From Legionellaceae bacterium (GTDB lineage: Bacteria; Pseudomonadota; Gammaproteobacteria; Legionellales; Legionellaceae), in NCBI GenBank assembly GCA_030148065.1, contig JASBUC010000067.1, forward strand, positions 1-62,037: a stretch of DNA of 62,037 bases. Reading direction: 5' to 3'. Of the stretch, positions 1-9,146 are shown one piece after another. Under the pieces are notes generated by a model. The model was given only the letters and a program-made list of their open reading frames with translations, did no database searches and had not been told where the DNA came from. Each line of letters opens with the position of its first letter. Position 1 is the first letter of the stretch. The position numbers and the translations under genes are program-made.

Positions 1-736
1 AAATCGAGCTATTTTTTTTAGAAAAAAGTCCTGATGGATGAGGACGAAGATATATGGTGTGACTACTTGAATACTTTTCACAAAGCTTATCGACCATTTC
101 CACAAATTCGTTCACAAAACCACTTGACGCAGAGACTCTTACAGAATGTAGATTCTCACAGATTAATCCCCCTTTATCCTTGGGATATGTCGCAGAGAAA
201 GCATAATCATGAAGCAAAAAAGATGGTCCTGATTGGTATACTTTAGAACTGTATTTAGAAAGAAGTGTCTTCAAATGAGTGGCCGGTTGCCAGGTGCATA
301 ACAAATCCGCATTAAAGTCTATAACACGACCATATTCAGCATCATGTTCTTTACTATTTAAAAAGCCTGGACACTCATATCCATGCTGAACAGTTACCTT
401 TAAAAAACTAGAGGGCGTAACTCTAAAAATTTCATACGTATTCCTATGTGCTTTTAGAGAAGACTCACTTGCAGAAAACAGAAGACCTTGCTTATTGTTT
501 AGCAATGACAGAACATCTAACAATGAGGATGGTGAACACACTGTAGCCCCCGTGTGATGGTAGATTTCATTTAGCTCGGAAAGCCAAATTTTATCTTTGT
601 CTTTCTTATGAAATTTATCAGTAATCAGTATTGTAACAGGCCACCCTAGCTTCTTTGCTGAAAAAAGAATAATTGGCCTTAAAATATTTACATCCTGTAT
701 CAAATTAAAAATAAAAACTGCCGATTTTATTTTCAT
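1..736 (-). CDS. Partial GT-B-like polysaccharide polymer transferase, runs off left edge
   Basis: Reading leftward from the ATG at 736 the frame stays open for 245 codons to the window edge, so only the N-terminal part is present. No signal peptide is visible, which fits a cytoplasmic or membrane-peripheral enzyme. An HGYECPG motif (His118) and a late YLRPHPSG motif (residues 229-236) resemble the HG...RPHP pattern of CDP-glycerol glycerophosphotransferase and capsule-assembly enzymes with a GT-B fold. The start codon lies one base beyond the stop of the upstream gene, so the two are probably co-transcribed and translationally coupled. The acceptor and donor cannot be read from the sequence; the family call is by motif only. 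Confidence 0.6.
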   Translation of the reverse strand, partial: MKIKSAVFIFNLIQDVNILRPIILFSAKKLGWPVTILITDKFHKKDKDKIWLSELNEIYHHTGATVCSPSSLLDVLSLLNNKQGLLFSASESSLKAHRNTYEIFRVTPSSFLKVTVQHGYECPGFLNSKEHDAEYGRVIDFNADLLCTWQPATHLKTLLSKYSSKVYQSGPSFLLHDYAFSATYPKDKGGLICENLHSVRVSASSGFVNEFVEMVDKLCEKYSSSHTIYLRPHPSGLFSKKNSSI

Positions 737-737
737 T

Positions 738-1796
738 CTAAATAACCAATTCTTTTATTACATTACTAAAACGACAACTTTCAACTTCTGCATCACCAAA
801 ATTTTTCAATTTTAAAAAAAGCGCATCAATGGATTGATCATTAAGTCTAAATGAACCTTTGCCTAAATCATTAATAAACATCTCTGGATCTCTGTAAATA
901 AAGTCATTAAAGATCTTATAAAGCGGAAAGCCAACGGACAATATTTGACAACCAGATAATAAGGCTGTTGTCGCTCTATTATGAGTTTTGGCAATACTAA
1001 AGTTTTGTGCGTTTACTGGAAGAAAACATAAAAAAGAATCCTCCAATAATTTTTTTTCTTTCTCTAAGTCCCAAAGGCAAATTGAATGACTAATAGGAAG
1101 CTTGCTGACATTCATAAGATTTCTATGATTGAGAGCCCTTGCATTAGTTAATATTACGAGCTCAACATTTGTTTCGATGTGATTAAAACCAAATAAGTTA
1201 TTTGAAAAATCATATAAATCTTTTAAGCCTAATTCAAAATTGGGATTATCTCCTACACCAAACCAAATTAACTTCAAGTGGTTTTTCTTTTTTAGTCTAT
1301 CCATTTTATTTTCAAGTAACTGTTTCAAATGTTTTTTATTAGTAGCCGGCAATATATCCTGAAACAAAGAAATCTGTATGGAACTATTATATTCTCTCAC
1401 TATCTCCATTAATCTTGCAGTGGAGCATAAGACTAGATCTGATATTTCTACTGCATTACTTAACCACTGACGATAAGAAACAAATCGCGAATCATTATGG
1501 TGTGAAAAATAGTCATCATAGAGATCAAGCGCCAATTTTTTTCTACCCTTCTTAATCCTTCTTGCAAAAAGAAGCGCTTTATTGCTATAAACTTTGCTGA
1601 AAACGTAGACGTCAAATGCTAATTGTCTATCTTGAACTAGCTCATCTAACATTCTAATTTCTATACTAATGTTTGACTCATGTAGAGATTCTGCTAATCG
1701 CTTATACCGAATGCGAACTCCCGCTAAAGTTAGTGAGGACACAGATGACACCACAAAACACACTAAATGCTTCTTTTTTCTAAACAACAAATTCAC
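738..1796 (-). CDS. Probable GT-B glycosyltransferase
   Basis: A 352-residue soluble protein with a glycosyltransferase-like plan. The N-terminal half has a hydrophobic strand followed by GVRIRYKRL, as in family 4-like enzymes that start with a Rossmann fold. The C-terminal half has alternating strands and helices with a SIAKTHNRATTALLSGC segment, in the position where such enzymes bind the sugar nucleotide and read a small-residue loop. There is no GT2-type DxD region. It overlaps the upstream gene by 17 bases and abuts the downstream one, placing it inside a leftward polysaccharide operon with pgi. Substrate and linkage are unknown. The DNA is clearly AT-richer than the housekeeping genes to the right. 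Confidence 0.55.
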   Translation of the reverse strand: MNLLFRKKKHLVCFVVSSVSSLTLAGVRIRYKRLAESLHESNISIEIRMLDELVQDRQLAFDVYVFSKVYSNKALLFARRIKKGRKKLALDLYDDYFSHHNDSRFVSYRQWLSNAVEISDLVLCSTARLMEIVREYNSSIQISLFQDILPATNKKHLKQLLENKMDRLKKKNHLKLIWFGVGDNPNFELGLKDLYDFSNNLFGFNHIETNVELVILTNARALNHRNLMNVSKLPISHSICLWDLEKEKKLLEDSFLCFLPVNAQNFSIAKTHNRATTALLSGCQILSVGFPLYKIFNDFIYRDPEMFINDLGKGSFRLNDQSIDALFLKLKNFGDAEVESCRFSNVIKELVI

Positions 1797-2973
1797 TCTC
1801 GGATACCTGGTTCGTTTTACTAATCAAAGTAATCAGCTCACTTATCATAGGAAGATGTAAGCAGCTAAAAGCTTCATGAGCACACTTAATATTGAGGTTT
1901 TCATCATAGAGAGAGTGAATATAGTTATACACATCCCCACTTCTTGAGCCATCATGGTTTTGAGCTACAAGAGTTATAGCAAATACTTCTCTAAGCCAAT
2001 GCTTAAAAAAAGAGGACGACACTGTTTCATTTCCATTTGCTTTGAATACATCAATGAAGACACTTAAATGCTCTACAGGCCTTGATTTTTTAAAGCACAC
2101 CTGAGAGTACTTATTGTTTAATTCCAACCTGTCACTAAAAGAACAAAATTCATCGTCATTGATTCTTTCAAATTGATGAATACCTCCCTCTAATAAGGAT
2201 GGGAAATATAAAATTTTTTTTGCTAAACAGTTAGCAGAGTCATCTTCTACCAAGAATAATATTGGCATCATTGGATTTGTTAATACAACATCACAAAAGA
2301 ACAATTCATTCGCTTTTACTGACAAAGCCATACATAATTTTGGGATAGATCTCATGCTGTTCCATTGATAACAATACAAATTATGCCTTTTATTATTGGT
2401 TGTATTGGAAAAACAACATCGAAGTGTCTGATTCGAAGCAAACCAACTATTTTCAAGATAAAGATCATCTGTTATCTTCTGAGTAAACACTAAAGAATTC
2501 TTGTTATAAAAAATATTTTTTAGAACCTCTGTATGATCAGCATGTGGTTTTTTAAAAATTTTATTTTTTTGTACACTATGCTTTAGTGTTTTCTCATAAA
2601 ATGAATTAAAATCCAAGTCTTTAAAATTAGGATCAATGAGATTTTCGTACTCATTATCACGGTTAAATGTTCTCTGTTCACTTATCCCGTATCTAATATA
2701 ATGAACTAAAGGATTCATTCCTGAACTTTTAACATCCGGATTTGCATTTAGATAGGCTTCTGTTGAGAACTCACAGCTTGGATCATATCCTTGAAGATAG
2801 CCAACCTTTAAGTAATGCCCAATGGGGGAATCATTCATTCTTGATACATCAGGATAGGTATTGATATACCACCCAGCATCAAATAGGACACTATTTTGTA
2901 GTAATTTATAGTTTTTTGAATATAAATAATACTTATAAAAAATGCTATGAACCTTTGAGAGGTAATGTCTCAT
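1780..2973 (-). CDS. Polysaccharide-locus protein with tandem NPDV-type repeats
   Basis: A 397-residue protein. Residues about 28-103 carry two tandem copies of a roughly 40-residue unit of the form FD..WY...YPDV......P..HYL..GY..G; copy 1 has YPDV...GHYLKVGYLQG and copy 2 has NPDV...MNPLVHYIRYG. This unit is a known N-terminal accessory module of many bacterial glycosyltransferases and rhamnan-synthesis proteins. The remaining 290 residues show no motif I can name. The gene starts inside the pgi stop codon (ATGA overlap), so it is translated from the same message. Inference: it helps build or modify the surface glycan. It could be a transferase in its own right. Confidence 0.5.
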   Translation of the reverse strand: MRHYLSKVHSIFYKYYLYSKNYKLLQNSVLFDAGWYINTYPDVSRMNDSPIGHYLKVGYLQGYDPSCEFSTEAYLNANPDVKSSGMNPLVHYIRYGISEQRTFNRDNEYENLIDPNFKDLDFNSFYEKTLKHSVQKNKIFKKPHADHTEVLKNIFYNKNSLVFTQKITDDLYLENSWFASNQTLRCCFSNTTNNKRHNLYCYQWNSMRSIPKLCMALSVKANELFFCDVVLTNPMMPILFLVEDDSANCLAKKILYFPSLLEGGIHQFERINDDEFCSFSDRLELNNKYSQVCFKKSRPVEHLSVFIDVFKANGNETVSSSFFKHWLREVFAITLVAQNHDGSRSGDVYNYIHSLYDENLNIKCAHEAFSCLHLPMISELITLISKTNQVSESEFVV

Positions 2974-4457
2974 AGGAATGGTTCTAATTCAGACTCAGGC
3001 TCTAAACTTAACTTTTTTCCTAACTCAACGCCTGGTTGGTCGAAAGAGTTTATCCCCCAAAGCATTCCTAGATAGATTGTTTGATATTCATAGAATGCTA
3101 ATAAGGCTCCCAAAGACCAGGGGCTAATATCATTCAACGTGATAATTGAGTGAGGCTGCAACCCTTTGACCTTTTTTAGACGGTCTGTCTCTGTTTGGTG
3201 ATTTCCCATCCACAAGGCTTTTGATTGAGAGTCGAGCTGCCGGTTTAATAGTGCCTGTTGTGAAGAAGGATTAGCGCAAGCTTCCTTAATTCTTATAAAG
3301 TCCACCGCCAATTGATTGGTTCCTTGCATCAATAATTGATGAAAGGAATGCTGGCTTGCAGAACCAACCCCACCCCAGATGATAGGACACGTTTGATAGT
3401 TAATCTCACACCCATCAAAACTTACGCTTTTACCATTGCTCTCCATCATCAGCTGCTGAAGATAAGGAATGAGCAACTTTAATTGTTCTGCATAAGGAAT
3501 GATGGCATGACTGGTGGCACCTAGAAAATTAATGTTCCAAAAATCAACTAAGGCTTTAAGGTGTGCAATATTTTTATCTCTGTAGGAAAGCACATGACGA
3601 TCAATGGCATTTCCGCCTGCTAGGAAAGCATTAAAGTTCTCAAAACCAATCGCAATGGCAATTAAAGCCCCAATTGATGTAAAGACAGAAAAACGTCCAC
3701 CAACGCCCTCATGCATTGGTAAAATATTTGCCTCTTTAATACCAAAGCTCAAGGCTTTATCTTTTTGAGCGGTAATTGCAAAAAGATGCTCCTCTAACAC
3801 GCCACTATCTGCTAGCCAGCTTCTTGCTACTTTTGCATTTTCAATGGTTTCAAAAGTGCCAAAGGATTTTGATGAGACGACCACCATCGTTTTGCATGGA
3901 TCAAGTTTGGCTAAAATGGATGAAATTGCGTAAGGATCAATGTTTGATACAAAATGAAACCTGAGATCAGTCTCTTGAAATGGGGTAAGTGCCTCAATGA
4001 CAAATCTTGGGCCTAAATCAGAGCCGCCAATGCCGATGTTGACCACATCGGTAAAGGGTGAATCTGTTTCTCGAACCTTACAGGAGAGCATCTTTATCTG
4101 CTCTAATGAGCGGTTGGCCTCACATTCTAGTTTGGAAAACTCTGAGCCATGTTTGAATAACTCAATACTTCGGTAAGCTGCATGCGTCACAGAATTATCT
4201 TCACTGACATTTAGCTTCTCACCAATGAATATAGATTCTACTTTAGAAACGGCCTGCACTTTTGATGAGTATTTCTGCAGTGAGCGTATGATTGATTCAT
4301 CGATTAGCTGTTTACTAAGATCTAATTCTAAAGCACCACACTGGACACATGTTTGAACAGGCGTTACTTCTTTTATAAATCTCTGTTTATCTTCTAATAA
4401 ACAACTGGCATAACTGGATAAATCACTCCATTCCTTGAGTTCACTAACCAAGCTCAT
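2970..4457 (-). CDS. pgi: Glucose-6-phosphate isomerase
   Basis: Interconverts glucose 6-phosphate and fructose 6-phosphate in the cytoplasm, feeding both glycolysis and nucleotide-sugar synthesis. Recognisable family segments in order are NIGIGGSDLGPRF, VVSSKSFGTFET, EGVGGRFSVFTSIG (first PGI signature) and GMLWGINSFDQPGVELGK (second signature). At 495 residues it is shorter than the roughly 550-residue E. coli enzyme but matches compact bacterial forms. It heads the leftward operon into three glycan genes, a common position for pgi in capsule or LPS loci, where it supplies precursor. The 79-bp gap to the divergent GT2 gene must hold promoters for both directions. Confidence 0.95.
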   Translation of the reverse strand: MSLVSELKEWSDLSSYASCLLEDKQRFIKEVTPVQTCVQCGALELDLSKQLIDESIIRSLQKYSSKVQAVSKVESIFIGEKLNVSEDNSVTHAAYRSIELFKHGSEFSKLECEANRSLEQIKMLSCKVRETDSPFTDVVNIGIGGSDLGPRFVIEALTPFQETDLRFHFVSNIDPYAISSILAKLDPCKTMVVVSSKSFGTFETIENAKVARSWLADSGVLEEHLFAITAQKDKALSFGIKEANILPMHEGVGGRFSVFTSIGALIAIAIGFENFNAFLAGGNAIDRHVLSYRDKNIAHLKALVDFWNINFLGATSHAIIPYAEQLKLLIPYLQQLMMESNGKSVSFDGCEINYQTCPIIWGGVGSASQHSFHQLLMQGTNQLAVDFIRIKEACANPSSQQALLNRQLDSQSKALWMGNHQTETDRLKKVKGLQPHSIITLNDISPWSLGALLAFYEYQTIYLGMLWGINSFDQPGVELGKKLSLEPESELEPFL

Positions 4458-4536
4458 TAATTTACATCCTATCTACCTCTTAAACCCTAGGGAGTATACA
4501 ATGAGTTCCAGGCTAAACACCATGATCTTGTAATAA

Positions 4537-5520
4537 ATGGACAATGTTTTTATCATTTTGGCTCTATACAAGCCTAATATTAATTATTTAAAACAACAAC
4601 TTGATTCAATTTATAAACAAACGCACCAAAATTTTCAGTGCTTATGTTTACTAGATGGCAAAGACGAGGATCTTTTGAATACTCTCAAGTCATTCAATCT
4701 CGATGAGCGCTTTTTCATAGAATCTCTAGATGTACAACATGGCTCATCAAGAGCCTTTGAAATAGGTTTAGAAAAAGTTAGTAATAGTGCAAATTACATA
4801 GCCTTTTGCGATCAAGATGACCTATGGCATCAAAACAAGCTTTCTGTCTGCATAGAGACGATTGAGACAACTCGAGCCAAAATGGTCTATCACGAGGCAC
4901 GAATCATTGATGCTAAAGGCGAAGTCCAGTCAGAGTCACTCGGGCGTTATGAAAGAAGACAAGAGAGAGCAACCCCTCTTCAGCAGTTATTATACAATCA
5001 TTGCTCAGGCATGAGCCTTGTCTTTCGTAGAGACTTAATTTTACGCGCCCTACCGATTCCCAAACAGTCATGCGGTCAGACTATTTTGTATGATTGGTGG
5101 TTAAGCTTGTTTGCTAACTCAAATCAACTTTTAACATTCATTGATGAACCTCTGATTGATTATCGCAGCCATCAAAGTAATCAGTATGGCCCCCAAGCTA
5201 AAATGCCCCTTACCCCCCTCAAAATCCTAAAGGCACTACTAAAACCACTATTAAAACCAAGTTATGCAAAAACGTTCTATTTAACGCGGCATGCTTTATG
5301 CTCTAACTTACTAAGGTGTGGGGTCTCCAACCAAACCGCTTGGAGAGCCTTTCGGCAACTACGGAGTGCGACAAATTTCATGGGGTTAATTTTTAAGTCT
5401 TTATTGCGTCGGGATCTCCTCTCTTCTTATGCGCTCTATGTGATGCAAGTTGGAAAAATCTACTTGATCCTTTCAAGGGAAAACCAACCTTACCGCCAGC
5501 CAAAGCGGAGCAAATCGTGA
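4537..5520 (+). CDS. Family 2 glycosyltransferase
   Basis: A 327-residue GT-A enzyme that probably transfers a sugar from a nucleotide donor to a growing surface glycan. The N-terminus has the usual GT2 opening (FIILALYKPN), a first acidic site (LLDGKDED) and the metal/nucleotide motif FCDQDDLWHQNK near residue 90; the DQDD form is frequent in rhamnosyltransferase-like members. The C-terminal third is basic and amphipathic, suggesting peripheral membrane contact. There is no strong Shine-Dalgarno before the ATG. It overlaps the next gene by 4 bases (GTGA) and is divergent from pgi. Donor and linkage cannot be read from the sequence. Confidence 0.8.
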   Translation: MDNVFIILALYKPNINYLKQQLDSIYKQTHQNFQCLCLLDGKDEDLLNTLKSFNLDERFFIESLDVQHGSSRAFEIGLEKVSNSANYIAFCDQDDLWHQNKLSVCIETIETTRAKMVYHEARIIDAKGEVQSESLGRYERRQERATPLQQLLYNHCSGMSLVFRRDLILRALPIPKQSCGQTILYDWWLSLFANSNQLLTFIDEPLIDYRSHQSNQYGPQAKMPLTPLKILKALLKPLLKPSYAKTFYLTRHALCSNLLRCGVSNQTAWRAFRQLRSATNFMGLIFKSLLRRDLLSSYALYVMQVGKIYLILSRENQPYRQPKRSKS

Positions 5521-6644
5521 AGTACTGCTATCTACACTTAGGTCTGCATAAGACTGGAAGCAGCAGCATTCAATACACCCTATACAAATCAAGAGGGCAA
5601 CTTAAAAAAATTAATCTCTGCTACCCTGTTTTCCACAACCAAGGACAAACGTTTATAAATCATAGTCTCCCTCTTAGTCTCATCTTTAATAAAGGGTATA
5701 AAAACCAACAAAGCTTTATCCGTTCGGGGTTATGCTTTGATAAAAGCGTAGAACTTTTTAGTAGAGAATTTAATAGGCTCATGGCCTCAAACCAAAATAT
5801 TATTCTCTCAGGAGAAGACATTTCTAATTTTAATGAGCGTTCCTTAACTGATTTGCAAGATAAGCTTCACCAATCAGGTTTTGAAATTAAAGTCATATGT
5901 TTTGTACGCGAGCCTTTCTCCTTGCTGCCATCGGAAGTTCAACAGCGGGTCAAATCAGGCTTTCGTATAAGAAAAATAATTAATCAGTTTGCAAAGGCAC
6001 CATCTCCCTTACTTGCTAAGGTTTTAAGAATTAATACGGTCTTTAAGGAAGTCCTTTGGGTGGATTTTGACAGGGCTATCTTGCATCAAGATGGGCCGGC
6101 AGGCTTTTTTTTAGAAGCACTGAATATTGCAGATCCCAAGCTAAAAAGCTTTAAAAAAAATGTCTCATCCTCCATGGAAGCCATACGACTAATTGATGGC
6201 ATTAACAGACTGCCTCTCCTTCATCAGAAAAAAAGAAACTATACTCGCAGCTTTCGAGAAATAAACCCAATAAAGAGGCTAAGAGGTCAGCCATTTTACT
6301 TAACACAAGAAGAAATAAGCCCTGTCTACGCAAGCTTGATTGAGCTTCGAGCAGAATTTGAGTCCGCCTGTGCTATTGAATTTTCCAAACCAATCAAACC
6401 ACTAGCAGCCTTTGCTGAGAGTCCTTTTACCTGGCAAGAAACATCGCTACAAGCTCTATTACCAATCCTACCTAAGCTCTCTCAGGCCATGCTCTACAGG
6501 CTTTATGATTATTTTTATCGACTCTACCAAAAAGGTGAGCTAAGTAACCCGTTACTCGAAGAAATCGGACAAGCCATAGAAAAAGCCCTTAAACCTCGAT
6601 TCATTTTTGCCAAGCTACTAGCAACACTAAGAAATACGAGCTAA
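5517..6644 (+). CDS. Sulfotransferase-like protein of the polysaccharide locus
   Basis: A 375-residue protein with a sulfotransferase-type nucleotide loop right at the N-terminus, YLHLGLHKTGSSSIQ, which matches the 5'-phosphosulfate binding loop of PAPS-dependent enzymes. A second element, FVREPFSLLPSEVQ around residue 131, matches the 3'-phosphate site (Arg and Ser). It starts with GTG inside the stop of the GT2 gene (4-base overlap), implying coupled translation. Context suggests sulfation, or another PAPS-like modification, of a surface glycan. Whether the catalytic residues are complete cannot be judged by eye, so the reaction is inferred. Confidence 0.65.
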   Translation: MKYCYLHLGLHKTGSSSIQYTLYKSRGQLKKINLCYPVFHNQGQTFINHSLPLSLIFNKGYKNQQSFIRSGLCFDKSVELFSREFNRLMASNQNIILSGEDISNFNERSLTDLQDKLHQSGFEIKVICFVREPFSLLPSEVQQRVKSGFRIRKIINQFAKAPSPLLAKVLRINTVFKEVLWVDFDRAILHQDGPAGFFLEALNIADPKLKSFKKNVSSSMEAIRLIDGINRLPLLHQKKRNYTRSFREINPIKRLRGQPFYLTQEEISPVYASLIELRAEFESACAIEFSKPIKPLAAFAESPFTWQETSLQALLPILPKLSQAMLYRLYDYFYRLYQKGELSNPLLEEIGQAIEKALKPRFIFAKLLATLRNTS

Positions 6645-6652
6645 AAACTCAT

Positions 6653-6680
6653 TTGCTTTTAGTCCTTTTTTGGGTATACT
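6653..6680 (+). promoter_or_regulatory. Sigma-70-type promoter for tRNA-Leu
   Basis: TTGCTT at 6653-6658 and TATACT at 6675-6680 are separated by 16 bases and lie about 65 bases before the tRNA. Both boxes match the consensus at four to five of six positions, and nothing else in the gap needs a promoter. Confidence 0.5.
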
Positions 6681-6745
6681 CCTCGCTCTTCTCCATGAGT
6701 CTTGTTTGCAAGATTGCAGCTTGGGGAACTCAACATAATCACCTT

Positions 6746-6832
6746 GCCGGGGTGGCGGAATTGGTAGACGCGTCGGATTCAAAATCCGATGATGGTGACA
6801 TCGTGTGGGTTCGAGTCCCACCCTCGGTACCA
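6746..6832 (+). tRNA. tRNA-Leu (anticodon CAA)
   Basis: An 87-base class II tRNA with encoded CCA. The acceptor GCCGGGG pairs with CCTCGGT through two G-U pairs. The D arm contains TTGGTAGAC, the anticodon loop is TTCAAAA with CAA in the centre, a long variable arm follows (TGATGGTGACATCG), and the T loop is TTCGAGT. It decodes UUG. It stands alone between a rightward glycan gene and the leftward FKBP gene. Confidence 0.95.
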
Positions 6833-6892
6833 ACTAATCAAAATTGTATATCAAAAAATCGTGCTACGAGAACCGCAGCACGACAATGTCAT

Positions 6893-7621
6893 CTATGACG
6901 CAGATTTATTAGCCTCTGTCATCTTGGCATCTTTCTTAACTGAAATTAAATGAATGTCAAAAATTAAGGTTTCATTTGGACCAATTGGACCACCCATACC
7001 GCCACGGGCGCCATAAGCTAGATCAGATGGAATAACAACTTCCCAATTATCCCCTTCTTTCATCATTTGTAGCACTTCAGTCCACCCAGGAATCACTTGG
7101 GTCAATTTAAAAGACGTAGGCTCTTTACGACCTTTAGAGCTGTCAAAGACTTTTCCGTTTAATAATTTACCAGTGTATTCAACCACCACGGTGTCTTCTT
7201 TTGTTGGCATGCTACCACTACCTGCGGCAATGACTTTGTATTGTAAGCCAGAGGCCGTTGTTTTAACGCCGTCTTTCTTTTTATTCGCCGCTAAAAAGGC
7301 TTCCCCATCTTTCTTGTTCTGTTCTGATTTTTGCTGATACTCAGCCATTCTCTTGGCCATTATCTTTTGTTGAAAGGCTTTTAAAGTTTGCTTCATTTCG
7401 TCATCAGTCATTTGCAAAGTTTTACCTTCTAGGGCATTGGTTAATCCTTCAATAAAGGCGCCTTGATTAATGCTGATGTCTTGAGCTTTAAAGTTTTTCC
7501 CTAAGTCCGCCCCTATCGTATAACTGAGCTTTTCAGAATCAGTCGACAATGACGTCTTCGCGCTAACAGCGGTTGTTGCTAACACACACAGACCTAAAAC
7601 CATACTTTTTCTAACGTTCAT
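6893..7621 (-). CDS. mip: FKBP-type peptidyl-prolyl cis-trans isomerase, Mip/FkpA-like
   Basis: A 242-residue exported foldase. The signal peptide ends near SAKTS (about residue 23). Residues 25-115 are a helical dimerisation arm typical of Mip/FkpA. Residues about 120-230 form the FKBP domain, with VEYTGKLLNGKVFDSS, VIPGWTEVLQMM and IPSDLAYGARG, all at the rapamycin/proline pocket. Length is close to Legionella Mip (233). GAGG lies 6-7 bases before the ATG. It assists folding of periplasmic or surface proteins; in Legionella and Coxiella the homologue contributes to infection. Whether it is Mip or plain FkpA cannot be decided from sequence alone. Confidence 0.9.
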   Translation of the reverse strand: MNVRKSMVLGLCVLATTAVSAKTSLSTDSEKLSYTIGADLGKNFKAQDISINQGAFIEGLTNALEGKTLQMTDDEMKQTLKAFQQKIMAKRMAEYQQKSEQNKKDGEAFLAANKKKDGVKTTASGLQYKVIAAGSGSMPTKEDTVVVEYTGKLLNGKVFDSSKGRKEPTSFKLTQVIPGWTEVLQMMKEGDNWEVVIPSDLAYGARGGMGGPIGPNETLIFDIHLISVKKDAKMTEANKSAS

Positions 7622-7770
7622 ACCATCCTCGCAAGTGAAAAAGAATCATTGTGCCTAAAGCAACCGTAAAACTCCAGTTGAAAATTCGAATAAAAATCAA
7701 TCGACTTGCAGGGATCTGGTGAACTCTATAAACTTTTACCATTGACTTGATTTGATTTAGCCCAGAAATT

Positions 7771-9144
7771 ATGACCATTAGCTTATTTGACTTATTTTCG
7801 ATTGGCATTGGCCCATCCAGTTCTCACACTGTCGGCCCAATGAAAGCCGCTTGCGCTTTTGTTGAAACATTAGGTAATGATGTGCTAAGCCGCTGCCATC
7901 GCATCGAAGTAAAACTCTATGGATCTCTTGCCCTAACCGGCGTAGGCCATGGTACGGATAAAGCAGTGATCAATGGATTGCTCGGGTTTCGACCAGATGC
8001 CATTAGTCCCGAGCTTGCTATAGAACATTTAGCCAAGACTAAAGAGAGCGGGAAGCTTTTAATTCGAAATCAACACCCAATCAGTTTTGACTACCAACGC
8101 GATCTTTTATTTTTACAAAAGGAAAGCCTTGAAAAACACAGTAATGCTTTGAGAATTTTTGCCTATGATAAAGCGGGGCTCATCTTGCAACAAGAGACCT
8201 ACTACTCCATTGGCGGCGGCTTTATCTGTACTGATGACTCCTTTTCAAATGACCAATCAATTCTTAAGAGGCCACCCTACCCATTCAGTACCGCCAAGGA
8301 GCTCTTTGCACTTTGTAAGCAGCACACACTCAGCATTAGCGAACTAATGCTTGAGAATGAAAAAACTTGGCAAGACGAAGAAAGCGTCAAACAAAAGTTA
8401 CTTGCCATTGCAAAGGTAATGAATGAGAGCATTGACCGAGGATGTCAAACGAATGGCATCTTACCAGGAGGGCTTAATGTTAAACGACGCGCACCAGATC
8501 TTGCCTTTATATTACAAGAGCAACATGGCATTAAGAGTAAATATGAAATCAAAGACGTTTTAAATTGGTTAAACCTATATGCCATGGCGGTCAATGAAGA
8601 AAATGCCGCAGGCGGCGTGATTGTGACCGCTCCAACAAATGGCGCCGCTGGCATTGTGCCTGCTGTTTTACGCTACATGCTGGACATGTATGACGAGTAT
8701 GGCGAAAAAGAAATCATCGATTATTTATTAACCGCCGGCGCCATTGCCATACTCTACAAAGAAAATGCCTCCATTTCTGGAGCAGAAGTAGGCTGTCAGG
8801 GAGAAGTTGGTGTTGCCTCTTCAATGGCCGCTGGCGCGCTTACGGCTGTATTAGGTGGCAGCCTTGATCAAATTGAGAACGCCGCTGAAATTGCCATGGA
8901 GCACCACTTAGGCATGACCTGCGATCCGGTGGCAGGCCTTGTACAAATACCTTGCATTGAACGCAATGCCATGGGAGCAGTGAAAGCCGTTAATGCTTCG
9001 CGCATGGCCTTAATTGGCGATGGTGAGCACCATATTTCACTTGATAAAGTTATCAAAACCATGTGGCAAACAGGGCAAGACATGCAAAGCATTTATAAAG
9101 AAACCTCTCTTGGCGGGCTGGCTGTTAACCACCCTGAGTGTTAA
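7771..9144 (+). CDS. sdaA: L-serine ammonia-lyase (single-chain, iron-sulfur)
   Basis: Deaminates L-serine to pyruvate and ammonia using a [4Fe-4S] cluster. This is the single-polypeptide bacterial form: a beta domain opens with [18 protein letters not shown], and the catalytic alpha domain follows from about residue 190. Cysteines at about 341 (GCQGE), 384 (TCDPVAG) and 395 (PCIERNAMG) are the expected cluster ligands. Its 457 residues match the E. coli SdaA size. The next gene begins 2 bases after its stop. Serine is a preferred carbon source of several intracellular gammaproteobacteria, which fits but does not prove lifestyle. Confidence 0.95.
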   Translation: MTISLFDLFSIGIGPSSSHTVGPMKAACAFVETLGNDVLSRCHRIEVKLYGSLALTGVGHGTDKAVINGLLGFRPDAISPELAIEHLAKTKESGKLLIRNQHPISFDYQRDLLFLQKESLEKHSNALRIFAYDKAGLILQQETYYSIGGGFICTDDSFSNDQSILKRPPYPFSTAKELFALCKQHTLSISELMLENEKTWQDEESVKQKLLAIAKVMNESIDRGCQTNGILPGGLNVKRRAPDLAFILQEQHGIKSKYEIKDVLNWLNLYAMAVNEENAAGGVIVTAPTNGAAGIVPAVLRYMLDMYDEYGEKEIIDYLLTAGAIAILYKENASISGAEVGCQGEVGVASSMAAGALTAVLGGSLDQIENAAEIAMEHHLGMTCDPVAGLVQIPCIERNAMGAVKAVNASRMALIGDGEHHISLDKVIKTMWQTGQDMQSIYKETSLGGLAVNHPEC

Positions 9145-9146
9145 GC

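Noticed and set aside
34-246. Rightward 70-codon open frame at the left edge
   Set aside because: It is antisense to a continuous 245-codon leftward frame with glycosyltransferase-like motifs, so it is a shadow.
7611-7808. Leftward 65-codon frame over the sdaA start
   Set aside because: It overlaps the sdaA N-terminus, has no family features and would block the sdaA promoter region.
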